37,798 nucleotides of DNA from Acetobacteraceae bacterium. GTDB lineage: Bacteria; Pseudomonadota; Alphaproteobacteria; Acetobacterales; Acetobacteraceae. Position 1 is the first letter of the stretch; each line of letters starts with the position of its first letter. A program made the position numbers and the translations under genes. The stretch covers positions 1 to 37,798 of the forward strand of contig JASHQG010000754.1 of assembly GCA_030037665.1 (NCBI GenBank). Direction: 5' to 3'. The notes under the pieces were generated by a model, which ran no database searches, was not told where the DNA came from, and saw nothing but the letters and a program-made list of their open reading frames with translations. Shown in pieces: positions 8,551-16,588 of this stretch.

Positions 8551-9777
8551 TCAGCCGTGCCACTGCACAATATACAGCCCGGCGTCGTAGTCCGTGAGAT
8601 AGACCAGTCCGTCCTGTGCCGCAAACAGATCCGCGGTGTGGCGAATCTTCGCCCGACCACGCATTGGCTCCATCCAATGCGTAGGTTTCGGCGGGACGAA
8701 GTAGCCGATCTCCTCGGGTCGGTACGGATCGGCTATGTCGAACACCCGCAGTCCGGCGCTCTGCCAGGTGGCGAAAATCGTCGTGGAGGACTGAAAAGAA
8801 CCGGGCCGGTTCTCGTGCAGGTTATGTGGGCCGAACTGGCCGCCGAGCTTCAGATAATCCTGGTCGGACGGAACCGGCATGGTGGCGATGCTGACCGGAT
8901 TGCTCTTGTCGCGGACGTCGAACACCCAGGTGCGCTTGTGCTGGCCTTCGACATCGATGTTCAGCACTGCCTCGTCGGCCACTACCAGCAGGTCGCGGTC
9001 GTGCAGTGGCAGCGCGCTATGCGTGCCGCCGCCATAGGGCGGGCACCAGTTGCGATGCGCGATCAGCTTCGGCGCCGATTTGTCCTTGACGTCCAGAATG
9101 GTCAGCCCGCCGTCGCGCCAGCTGCCATAAGCGACGTCATCAGCGACCACTGCGTGGTGCAGCGCCCAGCGGTTCTTCCAACCCGGCGTCTCGCCGCCAG
9201 CAGCGTGCATGCCGGGTATCCACCAGCGCCCGACTTCGCGCGGGCGCGACGGTTCGTTCATGTCGATAATGATCAGGATGTGGTCGGTGTAACCGTCCAG
9301 CAGTGCCGATGCGTAGGCATAACGTCCGCCGGTCCACCAGATGCGGTGCAGGCCCAGTCCCTCTACCTCCATGAAACCGATGGAGCGCGGATTGGCCGGA
9401 TCGGAAATGTCATAAACCCGCATGCCGGCCGAGAAATCCTCGCCTCGCTTGCCATACCGCGATGAGTCCACCTGATTCGACTGGCTGTAGTATTCCTTCT
9501 GTGACAGCAGAGCCTTCAGATCGAGCTCCTCAATACACAGCAGCAGGTCGTTGGCGGCCTGCAGATGCATGCACCAGGAATTCGGATGGATCGGCGCGAA
9601 GTTCACCGGTCTGGGGTTTCGCGGGTCCCGCACGTCGGTGACCATGACGCCGCGGCTGACCCGCGTGCCGATGTATGCATGACCACGCGAAACCATCACC
9701 TGTACTCCGTCGCCACGTCCGCCCTGGCCGGTGTGGCCGACGAAACGGACATTGCGCGCGCCCTCTGGGACGATCAT
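8551..9777 (-). CDS. LVIVD-repeat beta-propeller protein
   Basis: A 408-residue protein built from about six or seven repeats of the LVIVD type. Each has a strand ending in a phrase such as VMVTDVRDPRNPRPV, MRVYDISDPANPRSIG, LTILDVKDKSAPKLI, WVFDVRDKSNPVSIA and LRVFDIADPYRPEEIG. These repeats fold as a beta-propeller, usually a binding scaffold. No signal peptide is visible at the chosen start, so it is probably cytoplasmic. The family is often found next to catabolic or amidohydrolase genes, but its biochemical role is unknown. Here it is divergent from the GYD-domain and amidohydrolase pair, about 60 bases away. The start MIVPEGARNV matches other members as I recall them. Confidence 0.85.
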   Translation of the reverse strand: MIVPEGARNVRFVGHTGQGGRGDGVQVMVSRGHAYIGTRVSRGVMVTDVRDPRNPRPVNFAPIHPNSWCMHLQAANDLLLCIEELDLKALLSQKEYYSQSNQVDSSRYGKRGEDFSAGMRVYDISDPANPRSIGFMEVEGLGLHRIWWTGGRYAYASALLDGYTDHILIIIDMNEPSRPREVGRWWIPGMHAAGGETPGWKNRWALHHAVVADDVAYGSWRDGGLTILDVKDKSAPKLIAHRNWCPPYGGGTHSALPLHDRDLLVVADEAVLNIDVEGQHKRTWVFDVRDKSNPVSIATMPVPSDQDYLKLGGQFGPHNLHENRPGSFQSSTTIFATWQSAGLRVFDIADPYRPEEIGYFVPPKPTHWMEPMRGRAKIRHTADLFAAQDGLVYLTDYDAGLYIVQWHG

Positions 9778-9839
9778 GGCTCTTGCCTCCCTGTGGTTTC
9801 CGTCCTCAGACTACCTCAGGTTGAGAAAGGATGTGAGCC

Positions 9840-10133
9840 ATGCCGACCTATGTCATGCTGGCCAACTGGACCGACCAGGGTGTCCGCACCATCGATGAGA
9901 GCCCCCGCCGTGTCGATGCGGCGCGCAAAAACCTGGAGGAAATGGGCGGCCGTTTCCTGTCCTTGTTCATGACGATGGGCGAATACGACCTGATCATCAC
10001 TTATGATGCGCCGGACGATGCCGTGTCGGCGCGGTTCACACTGCTGCTCGGGAAGCTCGGTAACGTTCGTACAAGGACGCTCAAGGCGTTTCCCGAGGAG
10101 GCTTACCGGCAGATCATCAACTCGCTGAGATAG
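9840..10133 (+). CDS. GYD-domain protein
   Basis: A 97-residue ferredoxin-like alpha/beta-fold protein of the GYD family, named for the Gly-Tyr-Asp motif. Here the motif reads GEYDLIITYDAPDD near residue 53. The N-terminus MPTYVMLANWTDQGVRTI and the end of the protein, NVRTRTLKAFPEEAYRQII, match the family pattern and its usual length of about 100 residues. The molecular function is not established; such proteins often sit next to metabolic genes. The stop codon is four bases before the start of the amidohydrolase, so the two are almost certainly translated from one message. Confidence 0.85.
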   Translation: MPTYVMLANWTDQGVRTIDESPRRVDAARKNLEEMGGRFLSLFMTMGEYDLIITYDAPDDAVSARFTLLLGKLGNVRTRTLKAFPEEAYRQIINSLR

Positions 10134-10137
10134 TTCA

Positions 10138-11004
10138 ATGAACATCGACGATCTGGTCGCGATCGACGTCCACACTCACGCCGAAGTCTCTTGCCGTCAG
10201 CCGGCCGATGCGCTGTGGCAACCGTACGAAGATGCCGCCAGCAAGTATTTCAGGGTCGGCAAGCGTCCGACCATCGCCGAAACCATCGCGTATTATCGGG
10301 AACGCAAGATCGGCTTGGTGATGTTCACCGTCGATTCCGAGTTCGAGGTCGGTAACAGGCGTGTTCCAAACCAGGAAGTGGCCGATGCTGCGGCCGAGAA
10401 TGCGGACATCATGACGGCCTTTGCCAGCATCGATCCGCATAAGGGCCGCATGGGTGCGCGCGAAGCGGAGTCGCTGATCAGGGACGGCGTGATCCGTGGC
10501 TTCAAGTTCCACCCGACGATGCAGGGGTTCTACCCGAATGACCGCATGGCCTACCGGCTATACGAAGTGATCGCGAAGCACAGACTGCCGGCGATCTTTC
10601 ACAGTGGTCATTCCGGCATCGGCACGGGTATGCCAGGTGGCGGCGGGCTTCGGCTGAAATATTCCAACCCGATGTATTTGGATGACGTTGCGGTGGATTT
10701 CCCCGACATGACCATCATCATCGCGCACCCCTCATGGCCGTGGCAGGACGAGGCACTGTCGGTCTGCCTCCACAAGCCGAACGTGTATATCGACCTGTCA
10801 GGCTGGTCGCCGAAGTACTTTCCGCCTCAGCTCGTGCAGTACTCGAATGGGCCCTTGCGTAATAAAATCCTGTTCGGTTCCGATTGGCCGCTGATTGCGC
10901 CGGACCGTTGGATCAACGAATTCAAGGCGGCTGGCTTCAAGCCCGAAGTGCACGATCTGATCATGAAGACGAATGCCATCCGGGCACTCCGACTGGCGGG
11001 CTGA
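10138..11004 (+). CDS. Amidohydrolase family protein (TIM barrel)
   Basis: A 288-residue metal-dependent hydrolase or decarboxylase of the amidohydrolase-2 group. The metal-binding signature is present: IDVHTHAE near the start (His12 and His14), a histidine in IFHSGHSGIG, another in IIIAHPSWPW, and the aspartate in ILFGSDWPLI near the C-terminus. This layout is shared with decarboxylases such as ACMSD and gamma-resorcylate decarboxylase and with lactonases, so the reaction could be C-C or C-O cleavage. It follows the GYD-domain gene with a four-base gap. It ends facing the acyl-CoA-dehydrogenase-like gene on the other strand. The substrate is unknown. Confidence 0.87.
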   Translation: MNIDDLVAIDVHTHAEVSCRQPADALWQPYEDAASKYFRVGKRPTIAETIAYYRERKIGLVMFTVDSEFEVGNRRVPNQEVADAAAENADIMTAFASIDPHKGRMGAREAESLIRDGVIRGFKFHPTMQGFYPNDRMAYRLYEVIAKHRLPAIFHSGHSGIGTGMPGGGGLRLKYSNPMYLDDVAVDFPDMTIIIAHPSWPWQDEALSVCLHKPNVYIDLSGWSPKYFPPQLVQYSNGPLRNKILFGSDWPLIAPDRWINEFKAAGFKPEVHDLIMKTNAIRALRLAG

Positions 11005-11101
11005 TTCTGCCTGCCAGCATTGTGAGGGGCGAAGCGTCGGGCTCTGTGCCGGCGGAAGGTTGCCTGGTTGCTTCACTCCTCGAAACCGCGGCTTCCCTGT
11101 G

Positions 11102-12259
11102 TCACCACCCCGGATCCATCGGGCGTAATCCCATCAGCACCTTGCCAGCGCTTTCATAGTGGCCCGGCAGCCCCGCCGCGTGCTGCACGGCCACATGCAC
11201 GTCGCGGAAATACCGTTCCAGCGGATTGCGGCTGTACACGGCGTTGGTGCCCGCTGCATGGAAGACGAGATCGACTGCGCGGACCGCTTCATGCATCGCA
11301 TGCACGATCGCCAGCCGCGCGTCGGCCACCATCGGCCCGGGATCCTCAATGCCATTCCTGACCGTGGCCCAGGCGCGCCCGACCGCCGAGAACACGTAGG
11401 CGCGTGCGGCGTGCACGATTGCCGCCGCCTCCGCCACGCGCGTCTGCACCAGTGGACGGTCGCGCAGCCGAGTGGTTGACATCGTTGAGCTCACGTGTCC
11501 GGCGAGGTCGACGAGCGCATCGATCGCGCCGTGCGCAATACCGAGCGCGTTCGCCGCCGTCGGTGTCCACAGCGAGATTAACAGCATGCGCGGATGGTAC
11601 AACGTGCCCGTTTCGCGCGGCGGCTCCGCCAGCGAATAGCTATGCGCGGCCGGCACGAAAACGTCGTGCACCGCAAAGTCGTGACTGCCGGTCGCACGCA
11701 ACCCGACCACGGACCAGGTGTCCAGGATCGTCGCGGCGGTGGCTGGCACCCACATTGTGCGCGTCACTGGCGTCCCGGCAGCGTTCAACTGCGGTGCGTC
11801 GCCAGCCATCACCACGCAGGTGCAGTTCAGCCATCGGGCGTGGTGCAGACCGCTGGCGAAGTCCCACTGCCCGTGCACCAGCCAGCCGCCCTCCACCGGA
11901 CGGGCACGCCCCATCGCTCGCACCGAGCCAGCCCCCCGGAAATCCGGTGGATTTCCAGCGAAAAACGGCCCTAGTTCAGCGGGCATCCAGCCCATGAATG
12001 CTGACAGGCTGGAGGCGATCATTGCGCACCAGCCGGTGGACCCGTCGGCACGCGAGAGTGTCTCGATTGCGCCGAACGCGGTCAGCGGCGGGTACTCCGG
12101 CCCGCCCATCGACTTCGGCAAATACATCTGCAGCAGCCCGGCAGCCGCGAGCGCCTCCGCCACTTTTGGCGGCTGACGGCGTAGGTCCTCGGCGTCAGCC
12201 CGATGTGCCCGAATCAGCGGGACGAGCTCATTTGCCGCGGCAACAACATCGGCCTCCAT
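11102..12259 (-). CDS. Acyl-CoA dehydrogenase-like flavoprotein
   Basis: A 385-residue member of the acyl-CoA dehydrogenase fold. The N-terminal helical domain (ETLSRADGSTGWCAMI) and the mid-domain segment VEGGWLVHGQWDFASGLHHARW match the branch that includes HsaA/DszC-type reduced-flavin monooxygenases and related hydroxylases, not fatty-acid dehydrogenases. In particular the GQWDFASG phrase is typical of that branch. It may act as a two-component monooxygenase needing a separate flavin reductase, which is not adjacent. It is convergent with the amidohydrolase gene and divergent from the three-gene ATPase operon, with only 51 bases between starts. A second protein of this type is encoded at 25792-26985. 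Confidence 0.82.
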   Translation of the reverse strand: MEADVVAAANELVPLIRAHRADAEDLRRQPPKVAEALAAAGLLQMYLPKSMGGPEYPPLTAFGAIETLSRADGSTGWCAMIASSLSAFMGWMPAELGPFFAGNPPDFRGAGSVRAMGRARPVEGGWLVHGQWDFASGLHHARWLNCTCVVMAGDAPQLNAAGTPVTRTMWVPATAATILDTWSVVGLRATGSHDFAVHDVFVPAAHSYSLAEPPRETGTLYHPRMLLISLWTPTAANALGIAHGAIDALVDLAGHVSSTMSTTRLRDRPLVQTRVAEAAAIVHAARAYVFSAVGRAWATVRNGIEDPGPMVADARLAIVHAMHEAVRAVDLVFHAAGTNAVYSRNPLERYFRDVHVAVQHAAGLPGHYESAGKVLMGLRPMDPGW

Positions 12260-12310
12260 GCTTTACTTCCCCTTCTTGGCGCGACCCGACCCGGCCCGCA
12301 TACTTGACCA

Positions 12311-13129
12311 ATGGATGACAGCGAAGCACCCGACTCGTCCACCGGTCTGGAGGACGTGCTCAACCAATGGGACGTGCGTCTGGCGCAGCTGGAACACGAG
12401 GCGGCGGCAACGCTGCGTGCTGCGAAGCGCCTGCGCCGGGCGGCGCAGGAGGGCGCGGTCGCCCGCTTTCCCGATGCGGTCGCCGACCTGCAGGATTGTG
12501 CCGCGAAGCTGCACGTTTCCGTGCACCATGCTGCGCATCCGCCAGCCATCGACCTGGCGGAGGCCTTCGCTGACGGCAGCTTCCTGGCCGAGTTGGCCCG
12601 CGCCGCCGCGGCCGCCAACGTGACCTTGGTGGAGCGTGACGGACGCGTCACCGCTTACCCCGTCGTGCTGCGCCTGGAGCCGCGTGCGCAGGGCGTGCGA
12701 ATCGGCCGGAGGCTGGAGCGCCGCATCCGTCCGAGCTTCCTTGCCCGCCATCTGCGCGCGCTGCAGCAGCGCCCCGGCCGCTTCAATCCCCGCACCTTCC
12801 TCGAGCGCGTGTTCCTCGGCTACGCCGTGCTGGCGCCAGCCCGCGCCGCGGATTGGCAGCCAAACCGTCGGGGGGAGGGGCCTCTGGTGCCGCTCGCGGA
12901 CCTGCACAACGTGTTGACGCTGCTGCCGGCCGCTGCTGCCGAATGCCCGCTGGAGGAGTTCCTGGTCGATCTTCTCCGACTCAATCGCCATCCCGATACG
13001 CGGACCGGCCGTGGCCACCGCTTCGAGCTCGGCGGCTCGACCGGCACCAAGGGTGCCAAGCGGCTGTCGGCATTTGACGAAACCGGCGCACGGCACGATT
13101 TTTACGCGGTTCGTTTCACCCTGGAGTAG
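12311..13129 (+). CDS. Unknown protein, first gene of ATPase operon
   Basis: A 272-residue protein I do not recognise. Residues 10-60 are rich in Ala, Glu and Arg and look like a long amphipathic helix or coiled coil (QLEHEAAATLRAAKRLRRAA). The middle contains a short beta-rich patch (VTLVERDGRVTAYPVVLRL), then a strongly basic segment (RIGRRLERRIRPSFLARHLRAL). A conserved-looking PGRFNPRTFLERVFLGY follows, and the C-terminal 50 residues are again rich in Arg and Gly. There is no signal peptide or membrane segment, so it is probably cytoplasmic and could bind nucleic acid; that is inference only. No good Shine-Dalgarno precedes the ATG, which may mean a leaderless or short-leader transcript. 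Six bases separate its stop from the next start, so it is cotranscribed with the two ATPase-like genes. Confidence 0.8.
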   Translation: MDDSEAPDSSTGLEDVLNQWDVRLAQLEHEAAATLRAAKRLRRAAQEGAVARFPDAVADLQDCAAKLHVSVHHAAHPPAIDLAEAFADGSFLAELARAAAAANVTLVERDGRVTAYPVVLRLEPRAQGVRIGRRLERRIRPSFLARHLRALQQRPGRFNPRTFLERVFLGYAVLAPARAADWQPNRRGEGPLVPLADLHNVLTLLPAAAAECPLEEFLVDLLRLNRHPDTRTGRGHRFELGGSTGTKGAKRLSAFDETGARHDFYAVRFTLE

Positions 13130-13135
13130 CACTTG

Positions 13136-14098
13136 ATGGACGTAATCGACGTCCAGGCCCTGCCCGCCGCACGGTGGCTGCAGGTCGTCGAGCCGGAGTA
13201 TTTCGCCCACTTTCTGCCATCCGGTGGGGCGGCGGCGAAATTCGTGGTCGCGGACGATAGCGGCATCAGGCGCCTGCGCCAGGCTGTGGCGGCGCTGGCG
13301 CAGCGGCACGGCATGCTGGCCGCGCATGTCGATGCCGGCGAGACCCGCCTTCATATGCTGCACGACGTGTTCTTCGCCGCTGCCCGCGCCTTGCCCTGGG
13401 ACGATTTGATCCAGGGCTTTATTGAGGGCATGTTCAACCGCAACGGTCATCCCTGGCCGCAGCCTCGCGTTGCGCTGACCATGGCCGAATTGGCACAGCG
13501 TCTCGGCATGGACGACGAGGAGCTGGCCCGCAATCGCAACCGGTGGCTGAGCCGTGAATTGTGGGAGGACGCCGCGCTGGCACAAGACTTCCGCATCGCC
13601 ATGTTGCGGCTGTGTCTCGCCCGGCTGGACCCGGATGTATACGACAGCCCCGATTTGCCGGTGCTGCCGTGGCTGCGGGGAGAGAAGCTGGGTTTGGGCG
13701 ATCTCCGCCGGTACGATATCGCCGCGCGCATCAACCGAAACAATGCGCGCGCGATGTTGGTCTCGCTCTGCCATTTCGTGCGCAAGGCGGGGCGGCACGG
13801 CTTGCTGCTGACGTTGGACTTGCGTCGTGCGCTGCACCCGCCCGGACCGGACGCGGCCGGGCTGCACTATTCCGCCAGCGCTCTGATGGATCTCTTCGAA
13901 GTCTTGCGTGAATTGGTCGACGACATCGAGCACCTCGCCGGCATGTTCCTGCTGGTCCTGGCGGACCAGGGGCTGGTGTCCGGGGAACATCGCCGGACTC
14001 TCGACAATTACAAGGCGCTGGAGATGCGGATCTGGCCCGACGTGCGGCCTGGTGACCAGCAGAACCCGCTGGCGCCGCTGGTGACGGTGAGCGCATGA
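13136..14098 (+). CDS. Degenerate BREX-type ATPase-like protein
   Basis: A 320-residue protein that appears to be a P-loop-less relative of the ATPase encoded next. Landmarks occur in the same order. HGMLAAHVDAGETRLHMLHDVFFAAAR aligns by eye with RFVVSRVVISKETPLADFGRVFEAAM of the partner. INRNNARAMLVSLCHFVRKAGRHGLLLTLDL sits where the partner has its Walker B strand, but ends in Asp-Leu instead of Asp-Glu. The end (YKALEMRIWPDVRPGDQQNPLAPLV) recalls the C-terminus of DUF2791/BrxD-like proteins. No GxxxxGK[ST] motif is present; the equivalent place reads SGGAAAKF. I infer a catalytically dead subunit partnering the active ATPase. The ORF track starts at TTG 13133; ATG 13136 is preferred. Its last four bases overlap the start of the next gene (ATGA), indicating translational coupling. 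Confidence 0.72.
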   Translation: MDVIDVQALPAARWLQVVEPEYFAHFLPSGGAAAKFVVADDSGIRRLRQAVAALAQRHGMLAAHVDAGETRLHMLHDVFFAAARALPWDDLIQGFIEGMFNRNGHPWPQPRVALTMAELAQRLGMDDEELARNRNRWLSRELWEDAALAQDFRIAMLRLCLARLDPDVYDSPDLPVLPWLRGEKLGLGDLRRYDIAARINRNNARAMLVSLCHFVRKAGRHGLLLTLDLRRALHPPGPDAAGLHYSASALMDLFEVLRELVDDIEHLAGMFLLVLADQGLVSGEHRRTLDNYKALEMRIWPDVRPGDQQNPLAPLVTVSA

Positions 14099-15309
14099 AT
14101 CTGGAATCCCGCACCGCAATCGAAGCCTTGCGTGCCGGCGTGCCGAACCGTGCCGTCGTGCGCCTGATGGGAGCCGGCAACGTCGATCTGGAGAAGGATT
14201 TCCGCGCTTTGCTGGACGCGGCCGGTACACGTCCCGGCATGGGATTTGCCGGCGGATTTGGCACGGGAAAGTCGCACACGCTGACATCGCTCGCCGAAGT
14301 CGCGCGCGACCGGCGCTTCGTCGTAAGCCGCGTGGTGATCAGCAAGGAGACGCCACTCGCTGATTTTGGCCGCGTCTTCGAGGCCGCCATGCGCAGTGCC
14401 GCGTTGCCGGACCGCAATGACGATGCGCTCTCGGCTTCCCTGGCTGCATTGCGCGCGGCGCCGGACCAGCTGACGGCGTTGCATGAGGCCGTCAGCCGAC
14501 CGGATTCCGGCCTTTCCGGTATTTTCGCCGCCATACTCTTCCTGTTGCGCCAGCCGTCACAAGCGCCCGAGGTGGTGCGGCGTTGCGAACGTTTCCTCGC
14601 CGGCGGAAAGATGCCCAGCAGCGTGTTCCGCAAGGCACTGGTGCAACATCACGTGTCGCGCAAGTTCAATCTGCGGCAGCCGTCGGCTGCGGAGCTGGCT
14701 GCGCAGCGCATCCGCTTCGCCAGTCTGTTGTTCCGCGCGGCCGGTTACGCGGGCTGGTGTGTTGCGTTCGACGAAGTGGAGCTGATTGGCCGCTATTCGC
14801 CGATGCAACGCGCGCTGGCCTATGCCTCACTGGCGGTGTGGCTTGGGCTCGATAACACGATACGGTTTGCGGGGATCGCCGTTGTCTACGCGATCACGGA
14901 TGACTTCGTCGCCGCTGTGGTGGAGCACCGTCACGACCAAGATGAGGCGCCGGAGCGGCTGCGTCTAAAGGGGCGCGATGCGGACGCAATGCGCGCCCTG
15001 ACCGGCATCCGGCATATCAAGGATGCAGTGCAGAACCACCGCCTGGCCACGCCGAACGAGGAGGAATTGCGCAGAGATGGACAGCTCCTGCGCGAGATCT
15101 ACGCGGGAGCTTACGATTGGAGCACACCTCAACTGCCGGCGATCGAGCGTACCGCAACGCGCACGATGCGGCAGTATATCAAGGCATGGATCACCCAGTG
15201 GGACATGCTGAGGGTGGCGGGGACTGCTGTGTCAGTCGTGGAACGGCCACTCGGCAGCAATTACGCACAGGACCAAACGCTGGGTGCGGCGGAGGAAGAC
15301 ACAGAGTAG
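14095..15309 (+). CDS. BREX-type (DUF2791/BrxD-like) P-loop ATPase
   Basis: A 404-residue ATPase. The N-terminus IEALRAGVPNRAVVRLMG is typical of the DUF2791 family, which includes BREX ATP-binding proteins BrxC and BrxD. Walker A is GGFGTGKS (residues 53-60) and Walker B is WCVAFDEVEL with Asp226-Glu227, so it should hydrolyse ATP. The stretch VVSRVVISKETPLADF after Walker A is also a family landmark. In BREX phage-defence islands such ATPases work with PglZ, PglX and other proteins; none of these is in this window. The genes on either side are metabolic. The gene overlaps the preceding one by four bases. A small hairpin, AGCCGC-TTTT-GCGGCT, begins within the stop codon. The assignment to the family is firm by motif; the function of this stand-alone form is unknown. 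Confidence 0.83.
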   Translation: MNLESRTAIEALRAGVPNRAVVRLMGAGNVDLEKDFRALLDAAGTRPGMGFAGGFGTGKSHTLTSLAEVARDRRFVVSRVVISKETPLADFGRVFEAAMRSAALPDRNDDALSASLAALRAAPDQLTALHEAVSRPDSGLSGIFAAILFLLRQPSQAPEVVRRCERFLAGGKMPSSVFRKALVQHHVSRKFNLRQPSAAELAAQRIRFASLLFRAAGYAGWCVAFDEVELIGRYSPMQRALAYASLAVWLGLDNTIRFAGIAVVYAITDDFVAAVVEHRHDQDEAPERLRLKGRDADAMRALTGIRHIKDAVQNHRLATPNEEELRRDGQLLREIYAGAYDWSTPQLPAIERTATRTMRQYIKAWITQWDMLRVAGTAVSVVERPLGSNYAQDQTLGAAEEDTE

Positions 15310-15323
15310 CCGCTTTTGCGGCT
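15308..15323 (+). terminator. Short hairpin at end of ATPase operon
   Basis: A perfect six-base stem AGCCGC/GCGGCT with a TTTT loop overlaps the last two bases of the TAG stop. There is no T-run after it, so it may be a weak terminator or only an mRNA end-protecting structure. Confidence 0.3.
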
Positions 15324-15791
15324 GCACTCACTCCCGTCATGACGAGGAGCGGAGCATCGAGGCAGCTGTTGCTTGGCGACGATAAGCAGGATTGCCGCGT
15401 TTTTTCCGGGACGTGCCCGTGAGCGAGTCGGTCATCCTACTCATTCTTTGATAGTCGATACTGTTTATGCTCTTGTGCGCCGCAGCCGCTCGATACCTCG
15501 GATGCCCCCGCATCAACCCGGCACACCCACCGCGCGTGCTGAGTCCGGTCCTATTCTGACCCCTCGCGTCACCATGCTGCCGAGCATAGCCCATGGTTAT
15601 CTCATGCTCGTTGCCGGAACCGAAATCGGTTGAGGGACGCGGTGCCGCTCAATGCCGGAATCTGACGCTTCGTTCCGCAAAACCTCTGCTCTCCCTGCGT
15701 CTCTGCGTTGGACTGATCGTTGGACCGATCGTCCCTTGCCCCTGTGCCACGCCGCGCCGACACTCGGCCTTCAACCGGATAGGAGTCGATC
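15324..15791. other. Intergenic stretch upstream of SDR gene
   Basis: About 470 bases separate the ATPase operon from the SDR gene. Short ORFs exist in several frames but none has a recognisable product or ribosome-binding site. It must hold the promoter of the 15.8-19.9 kb gene run; I could not identify a convincing -35/-10 pair. The base composition around 15430-15480 is less GC-rich than the surroundings. Confidence 0.4.
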
Positions 15792-16577
15792 ATGGTCACT
15801 GGCGCCCGTACACCCCTGACCGTCGATCTCAGTGGTCTGCGCGTTGCGATCACCGCCGGAGCAAACGGCATAGGCCGCGTGATGGCCGACAGCTTTGTCG
15901 ATTGTGGTGCACGCGTATTTGTCTCTGACGTGGACGAAGACGCGCTGATAGCAGCCGGCCATCCCGGCATGCGTGCCGACGCTGGTGTCCCGGCGGACTG
16001 CGAGGCGTTCGTCGATGCCGCAGCGACGAACCTGGGCGGTCTCGACGTCCTGGTGAACAATGCCGGCATCGCTGGACCAACCGCGCTGGTAGAACATGTG
16101 ACTCCGGAAGCGCTCGACGCGACGCTGCGCATCGACCTTGCGTCGATGTTCCATTGTTCGCGCCGGGCAATTCCGGCATTGCGTGCGGCCGGCGGCGGGT
16201 CGATCGTCAATCTCAGTTCAGCGGCAGGGCGATTTGGATTTCCCCTGCGGGCGCCTTATTCCGCCGCGAAATGGGGCGTCATCGGCTTCACCAAGTCGCT
16301 GTCGATCGAGCTCGGTCCCGACGGGATACGCGTCAACGCCATTCTGCCCGGACCGGTGGATGGGCCGCGCATCCGCGCAGTGATCAAGGCGAAGGCCGAA
16401 GCGGCGGGTATTTCCGAGAACGAGATGACCGAGCGTACCGTTTCCACCACGTCATTGCGCTGCTTCGTCACGCAACAGGATATCGCCAACATGGCGCTGT
16501 ATCTCGTCAGCCGGTTCGGTGCGACGATCAGCGGCCAAGCGCTCAGCGTCGATGGCGATATGCAGACAACAATGTAG
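15792..16577 (+). CDS. SDR-family oxidoreductase
   Basis: A 261-residue classical short-chain dehydrogenase/reductase. The Rossmann nucleotide-binding motif is TAGANGIG (residues 21-28), the structural NNAG is at 89-92, and the catalytic residues are the serine pair near 142 plus Tyr156 and Lys160 in YSAAK. An aspartate after the second strand (VFVSDVDED) suggests NAD(H) preference. It probably oxidises a secondary alcohol or reduces a ketone. The C-terminal ISGQALSVDGDMQTTM is typical of the family. An AGGAG precedes the ATG, and the zinc alcohol dehydrogenase gene starts 11 bases after the stop, so they form an operon. Confidence 0.9.
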   Translation: MVTGARTPLTVDLSGLRVAITAGANGIGRVMADSFVDCGARVFVSDVDEDALIAAGHPGMRADAGVPADCEAFVDAAATNLGGLDVLVNNAGIAGPTALVEHVTPEALDATLRIDLASMFHCSRRAIPALRAAGGGSIVNLSSAAGRFGFPLRAPYSAAKWGVIGFTKSLSIELGPDGIRVNAILPGPVDGPRIRAVIKAKAEAAGISENEMTERTVSTTSLRCFVTQQDIANMALYLVSRFGATISGQALSVDGDMQTTM

Positions 16578-16588
16578 GGAGGCTCCGG

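Noticed and set aside
12263-14287. 674-codon minus-strand ORF antisense to the ATPase operon
   Set aside because: Its translation is rich in Gln, His and Arg with no recognisable domain, it has no ribosome-binding site, and the plus-strand genes have clear motifs and coupled starts. It is a GC-driven shadow.
12311-15309. Full BREX, Wadjet or DISARM system
   Set aside because: No methylase, alkaline-phosphatase-like PglZ, Lon-like BrxL, SMC-like or helicase gene is encoded in or next to the operon.
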